In this document: positions 18,258 to 27,088 of the stretch, one piece after another
How the letters are laid out: every line of letters begins with the position of its first letter
Position numbering within the stretch: position 1 is the first letter of the stretch
NCBI RefSeq assembly: GCF_026342355.1
Contig: NZ_JAPEMV010000007.1
Span: 248,001-312,000, forward strand
Direction: 5' to 3'
DNA: 64,000 nt
Source of the DNA: Streptomyces sp. NBC_00249
GTDB taxonomy: Bacteria > Actinomycetota > Actinomycetes > Streptomycetales > Streptomycetaceae
Translations under genes and position numbers: made by a program
The notes under the pieces: generated by a model
What the model saw: only the letters and a program-made list of their open reading frames with translations
What the model was told of the DNA's origin: nothing
Database searches by the model: none

Positions 18258-18401
18258 GGGCCCCTTTCCTGCGAATCTCGCGCCCCGAAGCGAGACCGGC
18301 CGAGCCGTCCGCCCATCCCGGACCGCTCCTGCCCCGCGCACGCGTCGACACCATTTCTTTGTGACGGTTCGACCCGTATCGCGTCCCCAGATGTTTGCCC
18401 C

Positions 18402-18427
18402 GTGCACGGCACCCGCACGCCGTGCAC
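18402..18427 (+). promoter_or_regulatory. Hairpin in the metN 5' leader
   Basis: GTGCACGGC pairs with GCCGTGCAC around 8 nt, ending 20 bases before the metN start. With the 6-bp stem TCTCGC/GCGAGA at 18276-18295 it could be part of an attenuator or translation-control structure. No SAM-type riboswitch core was recognised. Confidence 0.45.
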
Positions 18428-18447
18428 TCGACAGCGACGGAATTCCT

Positions 18448-19515
18448 GTGATCACCACATCGGGCCTCACGAAGGTCTACCAGTCCCGTGGCCGTGAGGT
18501 CACCGCCCTGGACGGCGTCGACCTGCACGTCCGTGAGGGCGAGGTCTACGGAGTCATCGGCCAGAGCGGCGCCGGCAAGTCCTCCCTGATCCGCTGCGTG
18601 AACCTGCTGGAGCGCCCCACCACCGGCACCGTGACCGTCGACGGCGTCGACCTCACCGCCCTCGCCGGCCGCGGCCGCCGCGCCGGCAAGGAGCTGCGCG
18701 AGGCCCGCAGCCGCATCGGCATGGTCTTCCAGCACTTCAACCTGCTGTCCTCGCGCACCGTCCAGGCCAACATCGAGCTGCCCCTGGAGATCCTCGGGAT
18801 CTCCGGCCGCGAGCGCTCCCGCAAGGCCCTGGAACTCCTCGACCTCGTCGGCCTCGCCGACAAGGCCAAGGCCTACCCCACCCAGCTCTCCGGCGGCCAG
18901 AAGCAGCGCGTCGGCATCGCCCGCGCCCTGGCCGGCGACCCCAAGGTGCTGCTCTCCGACGAGGCCACCAGCGCCCTGGACCCCGAGACCACCCGCTCGA
19001 TCCTCCAACTGCTGCGCGACCTCAACCGCCAGCTCGGCCTGACCGTCCTGCTCATCACGCACGAGATGGACGTGGTCAAGGCCGTCTGCGACTCCGCCGC
19101 GCTGATGAAGCGGGGCCGGATCATCGAGTCCGGCACCGTCGCCGAACTCCTCGCCACCCCCGGCTCCGAACTGGCCACCGAGCTCTTCCCGGTCAGCGGC
19201 GCCGCCACCGGCCCGGACCGCACCGTCGTCGACGTCACCTTCCACGGCGACGCCGCCACCCAGCCGGTGATCTCCCAGCTCTCCCGTACGTACAACATCG
19301 ACATCTCGATCCTCGGCGCCGCGATGGACACCGTCGCCGGCCGCCAGATCGGCCGCATGCGCATCGAGCTGCCCGGCCGCTACGAGGACAACGTCGTGCC
19401 CGTCGGCTTCCTGCGCGAGCAGGGCCTCCAGGTGGACGCGGTCGACGAAGCCGCCGCGGACACCGACGCGGTCGACAACGAACTGGCCGCACTGGTCGAG
19501 GAAGGTGCCAAGTGA
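18448..19515 (+). CDS. metN: Methionine ABC transporter ATP-binding protein
   Basis: Energises methionine uptake. The 355-residue protein starts at GTG 18448. The ABC domain has Walker A GQSGAGKSS, the Q-loop, signature LSGGQKQRVG and Walker B VLLSDEAT; the C-terminal 90 residues (VVDVTFHGDAATQPVISQL) are the NIL domain that binds methionine and inhibits the transporter when the internal level is high. It overlaps metI by four bases (GTGA). The long frame back to 18223 is not coding because it reads through the regulatory leader. Confidence 0.95.
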   Translation: MITTSGLTKVYQSRGREVTALDGVDLHVREGEVYGVIGQSGAGKSSLIRCVNLLERPTTGTVTVDGVDLTALAGRGRRAGKELREARSRIGMVFQHFNLLSSRTVQANIELPLEILGISGRERSRKALELLDLVGLADKAKAYPTQLSGGQKQRVGIARALAGDPKVLLSDEATSALDPETTRSILQLLRDLNRQLGLTVLLITHEMDVVKAVCDSAALMKRGRIIESGTVAELLATPGSELATELFPVSGAATGPDRTVVDVTFHGDAATQPVISQLSRTYNIDISILGAAMDTVAGRQIGRMRIELPGRYEDNVVPVGFLREQGLQVDAVDEAAADTDAVDNELAALVEEGAK

Positions 19516-20180
19516 CCTGGTCCGAAATGCAGCCCCTGCTCACCCAGGGCACGTACGACACCCTCTACATGGTGCTGTGGTCCACCCTGGTGACCGTGCT
19601 CGGCGGACTGCCCATCGGCATCCTGCTGGTCCTCACCGACAAGGGCGGCCTCCTCCAGAACCAGCCGCTCAACAAGGTCCTCGGCGTGATCGTGAACATA
19701 GGCCGCTCGCTGCCGTTCATCATCCTGCTGATCTTCCTGATCCCGGTCACCACGGCCGTCGTCGGCACCTTCATCGGCCCCACCGCCATGATCGTCCCGC
19801 TGGCCATCGGCGCCGTCCCCTTCTTCGCCCGCCTCGTCGAGACGGCCGTCCGCGAGGTGGACCACGGCCTGATCGAAGCCGTCGAATCCATGGGCGGCGG
19901 CATCCCGACCCTCGTCGGCAAGGTGCTGCTCCCGCAGGCCCTGCCCTCCCTGGTCGCCGCCGTCACCACCACCGTGATCACCCTGGTCGGCTACTCCGCC
20001 ATGGCCGGCGCGGTCGGCGGCGAAGGACTCGGCTCCAAGGCCATCACGTACGGCTTCCAGCGCTTCGAGACCGGCTTCATGGTCGCCACCGTCGTGGTCC
20101 TGATCGCCCTCGTCACGGTGATCCAGCTGATCGGCGACGGCGTGGTACGCGTCCTGTCCCGCCGCGGCCGGACAGCCTGA
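19512..20180 (+). CDS. metI: Methionine ABC transporter permease
   Basis: The 222-residue membrane subunit of the methionine importer. It has five hydrophobic helices and the ABC permease EAA-like loop ALIEAVESMGGGIPTLVGKVLLPQALP around 120-145 that docks on MetN. GTG 19512 overlaps the metN stop, typical of translational coupling. It is followed by the lipoprotein gene after 78 bp. Confidence 0.95.
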   Translation: MTWSEMQPLLTQGTYDTLYMVLWSTLVTVLGGLPIGILLVLTDKGGLLQNQPLNKVLGVIVNIGRSLPFIILLIFLIPVTTAVVGTFIGPTAMIVPLAIGAVPFFARLVETAVREVDHGLIEAVESMGGGIPTLVGKVLLPQALPSLVAAVTTTVITLVGYSAMAGAVGGEGLGSKAITYGFQRFETGFMVATVVVLIALVTVIQLIGDGVVRVLSRRGRTA

Positions 20181-20258
20181 ACACAACCTTCCCTCCCGGA
20201 AAAGCCCGCACTTGTCGTGCTTGGGCCCTCACCCGCAAAAGCAAGAAAGGCACTCTTC

Positions 20259-21128
20259 GTGCGTAAGAACATCAAGCTCACCGCCCTGACCGCCACCGCC
20301 GCAGCCCTGGCCCTCGGCCTCACCGCCTGCGGCAGCTCCTCGGACCCGTCGACCGCCACCAAGGCCGACGGCGGCAAGGTCGACGAGAGCAAGCCGCTGG
20401 TCATCGCGGCCTCCCCGAGCCCGCACGCCGACATCCTGAACTTCGTCAAGGACAAGCTCGCGGCCAAGGAAGGCCTCAAGCTCGAGGTGAAGGAGTTCAC
20501 GGACTACGTCCTGCCCAACACCGCCACCGAGCAGGGCCAGGTCGACGGCAACTACTTCCAGCACAAGCCGTACCTCGACGACTTCAACAAGAAGAACGGC
20601 ACGCACATCGTGCCCGTCGTGAACGTCCACCTGGAGCCGCTCGGCCTCTACTCCAAGAAGGTCAAGGCCCTCGCGGACATCAAGCCCGGCCAGACCGTCG
20701 CCGTCCCCAACGACACCACCAACGAGGGCCGCGCGCTCCAGCTGCTCGCCGCGAACAAGCTCATCACCCTCAAGGACGGGGTCGGCACCAGCGCCAAGCT
20801 GTCCGACATCACCGACAAGAAGGGCCTGGAGTTCAAGGAGCTGGAGGCCGCCACGGTCCCGCGCGCCCTGAACGACGTGGACGCCGCCGTCATCAACGGC
20901 AACTACGCCCTCGAGGCCAACCTCTCGCCCGCCAAGGACGCCCTGATCCTGGAGAAGGCCGAGGGCAACCCGTACGCCAACTTCCTGGCGGTCAAGGACG
21001 GCAAGCAGAACGACCCGCGCGTCCAGAAGCTCGCCAAGCTCCTGAACTCCGACGAGGTCAAGAAGTTCATCGAGGAGAAGTACCAGGGCTCGGTCACCCC
21101 GGCCTTCGGCGCCCCGGCCGCCTCCTGA
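20259..21128 (+). CDS. metQ: Methionine-binding lipoprotein of the ABC transporter
   Basis: The 289-residue substrate-binding protein (NlpA/MetQ family). A signal peptide ends in the lipobox LTAC, so Cys lipidation anchors it to the outer face of the membrane. The mature part has family segments ASPSPHADILNFVKD, VDGNYFQHKPYLDDFN, VAVPNDTTNEGRAL and AAVINGNYALEANL. GTG 20259 follows AGAAAGG. It completes the metNIQ operon and is followed by a 14-bp hairpin. Confidence 0.95.
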   Translation: MRKNIKLTALTATAAALALGLTACGSSSDPSTATKADGGKVDESKPLVIAASPSPHADILNFVKDKLAAKEGLKLEVKEFTDYVLPNTATEQGQVDGNYFQHKPYLDDFNKKNGTHIVPVVNVHLEPLGLYSKKVKALADIKPGQTVAVPNDTTNEGRALQLLAANKLITLKDGVGTSAKLSDITDKKGLEFKELEAATVPRALNDVDAAVINGNYALEANLSPAKDALILEKAEGNPYANFLAVKDGKQNDPRVQKLAKLLNSDEVKKFIEEKYQGSVTPAFGAPAAS

Positions 21129-21170
21129 CCCGACCCCGCCCGGCCGTGAACGGCCTGGTGGGCGCCGGAT

Positions 21171-21210
21171 CTCCGGCCCCGCGCACCCGTCAGGGCGCGC
21201 GGGGCCGGAG
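21171..21210 (+). terminator. Terminator after metQ
   Basis: CTCCGGCCCCGCGC (21171-21184) pairs perfectly with 21197-21210 around 12 nt, 43 bases after the metQ stop. Confidence 0.65.
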
Positions 21211-21345
21211 CCGTGCCGGAGGCTGCCCGCTTCCGGGCAGCCCGGCCCTGCACTTCCCCCGGCCGATGCTGCATGCTGTGGCCTACGACCCGCACGAACG
21301 GTCCCGCACCACGGTCGCCCCACGGTCTCAGGCATGGAGCTGCGC

Positions 21346-22062
21346 ATGACTACCACCTTCCCGGACGTCACCATCAGCACGGACCGGCTGGTGCTGCGCC
21401 CCTTCGAGGAGGACGACGTCACCGCGCTCGCCGAGATGATGAACGACGAGCACGTCACCGCCTGGACCACCGCACCGCACCCCTACACCCACGCCGACGC
21501 CCACAGCTGGGCCACCGCGCACTCCCACGACGAACGCACCGAGGGCCGCGGTCTCGTCCTCGCCGTGACCGAGTTCCTCACCCAGCGCCTCGTCGGGATC
21601 GTCCACCTCCGCAACACCGACTGGCGCACCCGCACCACAGAGGCCGGCTACGTCACCGCCCCATGGGCCCGCGGCGAGGGCTACGCCAGCGAATCCGTGC
21701 TCGCCGTCGCCCAATGGCTCTTCGGCGACCAGCACTTCGAACGCCTCGAACTGCGCACCGCCGCCGACAACACCGCTTCCCAGCAGGTCGCCCAGAAGAT
21801 CGGCTGCATCAGCGAGGGAGTCCTGCGCAACGCGTGGATAGTGCGCGTCCAGGCCGCCGACGGCAGCTGGACCGAGACCCGCACCGACGTCATCGTCTGG
21901 AGCCTGCTCCCCGAGGACCTCGACGACACCGACGAGTACGGCGCCCCCCTCGGCTACGAGGCCTGGGAAGGCCACTCCGGCCGCTCCGCCCACCACGGCG
22001 GACACGCCTTCGCACAGCGCGCCGACGCGCCCGGCCGGCCCGTCGGCGCCGACCGGAACTGA
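21346..22062 (+). CDS. GNAT acetyltransferase, RimJ/RimL-like
   Basis: A 238-residue protein. The N-terminal TDRLVLRPFEEDDV and the motif A segment TAPWARGEGYASESVLAVAQWLF, then LELRTAADNTASQQVAQKIG, match the RimJ/RimL group that acetylates protein N-termini or small amines. ATG 21346 is preferred over the in-frame ATG 21334 because GGAG lies 6 bases before it. The C-terminal 40 residues after WSLLPEDLDD are polar and probably disordered. The gene sits alone between metQ and the cobalamin genes. Confidence 0.85.
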   Translation: MTTTFPDVTISTDRLVLRPFEEDDVTALAEMMNDEHVTAWTTAPHPYTHADAHSWATAHSHDERTEGRGLVLAVTEFLTQRLVGIVHLRNTDWRTRTTEAGYVTAPWARGEGYASESVLAVAQWLFGDQHFERLELRTAADNTASQQVAQKIGCISEGVLRNAWIVRVQAADGSWTETRTDVIVWSLLPEDLDDTDEYGAPLGYEAWEGHSGRSAHHGGHAFAQRADAPGRPVGADRN

Positions 22063-22141
22063 CCCGATGACCAGGTAGTCTCACCGTGCCCGACCCCGCG
22101 ACGAAGCTTCGCCCGCCCCCCGACCCAGGAGACTGACGACG

Positions 22142-23359
22142 ATGGCCGACCGGGTGACGGTGATCGGCTGGGACGGCTCACCGCTGACCGCCGCGGCCCG
22201 GTCCGCGCTCTCCGCCGCCACCCTCGTGGCCGGCGCCGCCCACCACCTCGCCCTCCCCGAGATCCCGCCCGGAGCCGAACGCATCCGCCTCGGCAGCCTC
22301 GGCCTCGCCGCCCGCCGCATCGCCGGCCACCGCGGCACCGCCGTCGTCCTCGCCGACGGCGACCCCGGCTTCTTCGGGGTCGTACGCACCCTGCGCGCCC
22401 CCGAGCACGGCCTCGAGGTCGAGGTCGTCCCCGCCGTCTCCGCGGTCGCCGCCGCCTTCGCCCGCGCCGGGATGCCCTGGGACGACGCCCAGGTCGTCGT
22501 CGCCCACCGCCGCACCCTGCGCCGCGCCGTCAACGTCTGCCGGGCCCACCCCAAGGTCGCCGTCCTCACCGCGCCCGGAGCCGGCCCCGCCGAACTCGCC
22601 CTGCTCCTCGACGGGGTCCACCGCACCTTCGTGATCTGCGAGGAACTCGGCACCGACCGGGAACGCGTCACCGTCCTCACCTCCGACAAAGCCGCCGACC
22701 ACAGCTGGCGCGACCCCAACGTCGTCATCGTCATCGGCGGCGGGGGCCAGGTCTCCGCCACCGCCGAGGCACCCTGGCTGTTCGGCCACGGCCCCGGCCT
22801 CACCACGGGCCGCGGCTGGGCCCGGCCCCGCACCGGCCCCGGCGCACCGGCGGCCGAGGGGGAGTCGGCGCAGCTGCGCGCCGCCCAGCTCGCCCGCCTC
22901 GGCCCCCGCCCCGGCGACCTCGTCTGGGACATCGGAACCGGCTCCGGGGCCCTCGCCGTGGACGCCGCCGCCCTCGGCGCCGCCGTCATCGCCGTCGACG
23001 CCGACCCGCGCGCCTGCGAAGGGGTAACCGCCGCCGCCCGCAAGCGCGGTGTCCAGATCCAGGTCGTCCCCGGCCGCGCCCCGCACGTACTGGAGAACCT
23101 GCCCGAGCCCGACGTCGTACGCGTCGGCGGCGGCGGGGCCCCCGTCGTCGCGGCCGTCGCCGACCGCCGCCCCGAACGCATCGTCAGCCACGCCTCCACC
23201 CGCGACGAGGCCGAGGCCATCGGACGCACCCTCACCGAACACGGGTACGCCGTCGAGTGCGCCCTCCTGCAGTCCGTCGGGCTCGACACCCGGACCTGGA
23301 CCGAACAGGAGCGTTCCGTCGTGTTCCTCCTGGCAGCCGAGCGCCCCGTGAGCCGCTAG
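22142..23359 (+). CDS. cobL: Precorrin-6Y C5,15-methyltransferase, decarboxylating (CbiE-CbiT fusion)
   Basis: Adds methyl groups at C5 and C15 of precorrin-6 and removes the C12 acetate carboxyl during aerobic corrin ring synthesis. The 405-residue protein is a fusion: residues 1-200 are a CbiE-type tetrapyrrole methylase (VVLADGDPGFFGV, VVPAVSAVAAAFARAG) and residues 245-400 a CbiT-type Rossmann methyltransferase (LVWDIGTGSGALAVDAAALGA, SAM-binding). AGGAG precedes ATG 22142. The bluB-cobT gene follows, so this is part of a cobalamin cluster. Confidence 0.92.
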   Translation: MADRVTVIGWDGSPLTAAARSALSAATLVAGAAHHLALPEIPPGAERIRLGSLGLAARRIAGHRGTAVVLADGDPGFFGVVRTLRAPEHGLEVEVVPAVSAVAAAFARAGMPWDDAQVVVAHRRTLRRAVNVCRAHPKVAVLTAPGAGPAELALLLDGVHRTFVICEELGTDRERVTVLTSDKAADHSWRDPNVVIVIGGGGQVSATAEAPWLFGHGPGLTTGRGWARPRTGPGAPAAEGESAQLRAAQLARLGPRPGDLVWDIGTGSGALAVDAAALGAAVIAVDADPRACEGVTAAARKRGVQIQVVPGRAPHVLENLPEPDVVRVGGGGAPVVAAVADRRPERIVSHASTRDEAEAIGRTLTEHGYAVECALLQSVGLDTRTWTEQERSVVFLLAAERPVSR

Positions 23360-23411
23360 TGCTGTGACCGGGAAGGTTCACCGGGTCGGCAAACCTTCCC
23401 GGCCACAGCAC
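23359..23411 (+). terminator. 20-bp hairpin after cobL
   Basis: GTGCTGTGACCGGGAAGGTT (23359-23378) pairs with 23392-23411 with a single mismatch around a 13-nt loop. It begins inside the cobL stop codon. A terminator is the likeliest role; no cobalamin riboswitch core was recognised. Confidence 0.7.
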
Positions 23412-23645
23412 CGGAGCGGACCCCGGGGTAGGCTGGCCGATCGTCGTACTGCCCGCAGGACGCGCGACGTGGCGCAGTCCACAGCGGACCGTGCCGGTTT
23501 ATGGCCGCCACCGCGGCCGACGAGCGCGACAATGCTCAGGAGTTGTTGTGCGGGCGGGCGCGAGGCGTCGCACCGCACGGCAACCCCGCACGGCAACTCC
23601 GCGCGGCGGCCTCGTGGGCGCCGGGCGATCGAAGAGGCAAAACCG

Positions 23646-23666
23646 ATGGGCGAGGGGTACGCATGA
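23646..23666 (+). CDS. Six-codon mini-ORF coupled to the bluB-cobT start
   Basis: ATG GGC GAG GGG TAC GCA TGA encodes MGEGYA, and its stop shares ATGA with the start of the large gene. GAGG lies 8 bases upstream. The reading frame also contains the Shine-Dalgarno (GAGGGG) of the main gene, so it may be chance or a coupling leader. Confidence 0.25.
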   Translation: MGEGYA

Positions 23667-26600
23667 CTGACACCGGCCAGGTCCCGGGCGAGGGTCACCC
23701 GGACAACGCGGGCATGGTGGATCAGCACGGCAGTCCCGCGCCGCTCCCGCCCCTGCCGCCGCTCCCGCCCGTCCCGCCGCAGGCCCCCGCGGGCTACGCG
23801 TTCCAGGACCTCGTGGACGACCCCGCGGAGCCCGAGGACGAGGAACTGCTGCTCATGCCGTCCGGGCAGGGCTCCTGGAGCGACCCGCAGGTCGTCCCGC
23901 AGGTCCCGGCCTACCCGACGGAGTTCCCCGCCGAACCCGTCTACACCGAGTACCCGCAGCCGCCCGTCGGCTACGCCTTCCCGGAGCCCGGCTACCCCCA
24001 GGCCCCGCAGCCGGGCGCCGGCTTCCCCGCCGCTCCGTACGCCGAGAACGCCGGCCCCGAGTCCTACGACCCCGCCGCGTACAGCGCCGGGGCGCACGAG
24101 ACCGGCGGCCGTGACACCGGTGCGCTCGACCTCGGCGGCCTCGTGGTCCCGCAGCCGGCCGCGCCCGTCGCCCCGCCCGTCGCGCCCCGCCGGCCGCTGC
24201 ACATGGGCCCGCCCGTGCCCGAGGCCACCGGGGGAGTCGTACGGTCCCTCGCCGACCGGGGTCCGGCCGCCGCGCCGGCCGTCCCCGCCGTCGCCGTCCC
24301 GGCGCAGGCGCCCGAGCCGGTGGCGGAGCCGCTGGTGGCGGAACCCGTCATGGTCGAGCCGGTCGCCGTCGAGCCGGTCATGGTCGAGCCCGTGGCCGTC
24401 GAGCCGGTGGCCGTCGCTCCCGAGCCGGAGGCCGCGCCCGGCGTGGCCGTGCCGCTGCCCGTGGCCGGTCCCGGCGTGCCCGTGATGCAGACGCCGGCGC
24501 AGATGGCGATGCCGGTGCCGATGCCGGTGCCGGTGAGCGTGCCCGGGCCGTCGACCCTCGGCCCCGAGTACCTGGACGTCTCCGCCGCCGAGGTTGCGGT
24601 GGCGGAGCCCGTGGCCGCGCCCGCCCCGCAGCTCGGCGAGATCCCGGTGCAGGCCGGGACCCCGTGGGCGGTGGAGCCGGCCGCGCCGGAGCCCCTGGCC
24701 GCGCCCGAGGCCGAGGCCCTGGTGGCCGCGCCCGCCGTCGCCGCCCCCGTGGCCCCGGCCGCCGTCGCCGTCCCCCTTGTCGTCGCCGTGGCGGAGCCCG
24801 TGGCCGTCGTCGCGCCCGAGCCCGAGCCGGTGGTGGAGCCCGCCCCGGAGCCGCAGCCCGAGCCGGCCCCGGTGGAGGCCGTCGAGGCCCCCGCGCCCCT
24901 TCCCGCGCCGGAGACCCCGCAGCCCGCCGAGGAGGCACCGGCCGAGCCGCAGCCGACTCCCGCAGAAACGGTGGCTCAGCCCGAGCCGGAGCCCGCCGCG
25001 GAGCCCGTGGAAGCCGCGCAGCCCCCGCAGCCCGAAGCCGAGCCCGCCCCGGAGGCCGTGGAGCCCGTAGCGGCCGAGGCCGCGCCGGAGCCCGCCCCCG
25101 AGGCCGCGCCGGAGCCCGAGGCGGCCGAGCCCGCCGCGCAGACGCCCGTAGAGGCACCCGCCGCGGAAGCCCCCGAAGCGGTGGCCGAGCCCGCGCCGTC
25201 GGAGGAGCCCCCCGCGGAGCTCCCCGAGGCCGCGGCAGAGGCCCAGCCCGAGGTCCAGCCCGAGCCCGAGACCGAGGCCGCCGAGGCGGTTTCCCCCGGC
25301 GAGCCCGCCCCCGGCTACGGGGACGCGGAGCGCGAGGCCGTCCTGCGCGTCATGCGCGAGCGCCGCGACATCCGCAACGGCTTCCGCACCGACCCCATCC
25401 CGCACGAGGTGCTGCTCCGCGTCCTGGAGGCCGCCCACCACGCGCCCAGCGTCGGCCACTCGCAGCCCTGGGACTTCGTCGTCATCCGCTCCGCCGAGAC
25501 CCGCCGGACGATGCACGAGCTCGCCCAGCGCCAGCGCGAGGCCTACGCCAAGTCGCTGCCCAAGGGCCGGGCGAAGCAGTTCAAGGAACTCAAGATCGAG
25601 GCCATCCTCGACACCCCGGTGAACATCGTCGTCACCGCCGACCCCACCCGCGGCGGCCGCCACACCCTCGGCCGGCACACCCAGCCGCAGATGGCCCCGT
25701 ACTCCTCGGCCCTCGCCGTCGAGAACCTCTGGCTCGCCGCCCGCGCCGAGGGCCTCGGCGTCGGCTGGGTCAGCTTCTTCGACGAGCGCGAGATGGTCCG
25801 CGCGCTCGGCCTGCCCGAGCACCTCGAGGTCGTCGCCTACCTGTGCGTCGGCTACGTCGACGAGTTCCCGGAGGAGCCGGAGCTCGCCCAGGCGGGCTGG
25901 TCGCAGCGCCGCCCGCTGGCCTGGGTCGTCCACGAGGAGACGTACGGCCGCCGCGCGCTGCCCGGCGAGGCGCCGCACGACCTGCTCTCCGAGACCGTCG
26001 CCAGCATCCGCCCGCTCGACGCGAAGGCGCTCGGCGAGGCCTGGGAGCGGCAGAAGCGCATGACCAAGCCCGCCGGGGCCCTGGGCATGCTGGAGATCAT
26101 CTCCGCGCAGCTCGCCGGCCTCTCCCGGGTCTGCCCGCCGCCCATTCCCGAGCCGGCCGCCGTCGCGATCTTCGCGGGCGACCACGGCGTCCACGCCCAG
26201 GGCGTCACCCCCTGGCCCCAGGAGGTCACCACGCAGATGGTGGCCAACTTCCTGGGCGGCGGCGCGGTCTGCAACGCCTTCGCCAACCAGGTCGGCGCCG
26301 AGGTCTGCGTGATCGACGTGGGCGTCGCCGGCGACCTCCCGGCCACCCCGGGCCTCCTCCCGCGCAAGGTCCGCCCGGGCACGGCCGACCTCTCGACCGG
26401 CCCCGCCATGACCCGCGAGGAAGCGATCGCGGCCATCGAGGTCGGCATCGAGACGGCCCGCGACCTCGTCGCGGCGGGCAACAAGGCCCTCCTGACCGGC
26501 GAGATGGGCATCGCGAACACCACGGTGTCCGCGGCCCTGATCTCGGTCTTCACCGGGGTCGACGCGGCGGAGGTCACCGGCCGCGGCACCGGCATCAACG

Positions 26601-27031
26601 ACGAGACGCACGCCCGCAAGGTCGAGGTCGTACGCCGCGCCCTGGAACTCCACCAGCCCGACCCGGCCGACCCGATCGGCGTCCTCGCGGCCATCGGCGG
26701 CCTGGAGCACGCGGCGATCGTCGGCCTCCTCCTGGGCGGCGCCTCCCTGCGCACCCCCGTGATCCTGGACGGCGTCAGCGCCGGCGCGGCCGCCCTGGTG
26801 GCCCGCGCCATCGCCCCGGAGGCCCTGTCGGCCTGCATCGCGGGCCACCGCAGCGCGGAGCCGGGCCACGTGGCCGCACTGAACAAGCTGGGCCTGCGCC
26901 CCCTGATCGACCTGGACCTCCGCCTCGGCGAGGGCACGGGCGCCCTGCTGTCCCTCCCCCTGGTCCAGAGCGCGGCCCGCGCGATGCACGAGGTGGCCAC
27001 CTTCGACGCGGCGGGCGTCACCGAGAAGTAG
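23663..27031 (+). CDS. cobT: BluB-CobT fusion with long Pro/Ala/Glu-rich N-terminus
   Basis: A 1122-residue protein joining two steps of the lower cobalamin ligand. Residues about 555-770 match BluB, the flavin-destroying 5,6-dimethylbenzimidazole synthase (MRERRDIRNGFRTDPIP, APSVGHSQPWDFV, LAARAEGLGVGWVSFF). Residues about 775-1122 match CobT, which transfers phosphoribose to that base; the catalytic glutamate motif is LRLGEGTGALL. Residues 1-550 are low-complexity, dominated by Pro, Ala, Glu and Val, with no fold expected. ATG 23663 follows GAGGGG. Normal CobT is about 350 residues, so this form is three times longer. Making the base and activating it in one chain would channel an intermediate; that is inference. 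Confidence 0.9.
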   Translation: MTDTGQVPGEGHPDNAGMVDQHGSPAPLPPLPPLPPVPPQAPAGYAFQDLVDDPAEPEDEELLLMPSGQGSWSDPQVVPQVPAYPTEFPAEPVYTEYPQPPVGYAFPEPGYPQAPQPGAGFPAAPYAENAGPESYDPAAYSAGAHETGGRDTGALDLGGLVVPQPAAPVAPPVAPRRPLHMGPPVPEATGGVVRSLADRGPAAAPAVPAVAVPAQAPEPVAEPLVAEPVMVEPVAVEPVMVEPVAVEPVAVAPEPEAAPGVAVPLPVAGPGVPVMQTPAQMAMPVPMPVPVSVPGPSTLGPEYLDVSAAEVAVAEPVAAPAPQLGEIPVQAGTPWAVEPAAPEPLAAPEAEALVAAPAVAAPVAPAAVAVPLVVAVAEPVAVVAPEPEPVVEPAPEPQPEPAPVEAVEAPAPLPAPETPQPAEEAPAEPQPTPAETVAQPEPEPAAEPVEAAQPPQPEAEPAPEAVEPVAAEAAPEPAPEAAPEPEAAEPAAQTPVEAPAAEAPEAVAEPAPSEEPPAELPEAAAEAQPEVQPEPETEAAEAVSPGEPAPGYGDAEREAVLRVMRERRDIRNGFRTDPIPHEVLLRVLEAAHHAPSVGHSQPWDFVVIRSAETRRTMHELAQRQREAYAKSLPKGRAKQFKELKIEAILDTPVNIVVTADPTRGGRHTLGRHTQPQMAPYSSALAVENLWLAARAEGLGVGWVSFFDEREMVRALGLPEHLEVVAYLCVGYVDEFPEEPELAQAGWSQRRPLAWVVHEETYGRRALPGEAPHDLLSETVASIRPLDAKALGEAWERQKRMTKPAGALGMLEIISAQLAGLSRVCPPPIPEPAAVAIFAGDHGVHAQGVTPWPQEVTTQMVANFLGGGAVCNAFANQVGAEVCVIDVGVAGDLPATPGLLPRKVRPGTADLSTGPAMTREEAIAAIEVGIETARDLVAAGNKALLTGEMGIANTTVSAALISVFTGVDAAEVTGRGTGINDETHARKVEVVRRALELHQPDPADPIGVLAAIGGLEHAAIVGLLLGGASLRTPVILDGVSAGAAALVARAIAPEALSACIAGHRSAEPGHVAALNKLGLRPLIDLDLRLGEGTGALLSLPLVQSAARAMHEVATFDAAGVTEK

Positions 27032-27088
27032 CCCCGCCTGGCGCAGCCGGGCGCGCGCCGCGCCCCGGCCCCCCGGAGCCTGGTTCCC

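Noticed and set aside
18133-18447. SAM-IV or SAM-I riboswitch before metN
   Set aside because: The conserved core and pseudoknot elements were not found; the leader peptide explanation fits better. A covariance-model search would settle it.
23359-23411. Cobalamin riboswitch before bluB-cobT
   Set aside because: Only a simple 20-bp stem is present; no B12-box or multi-stem core.
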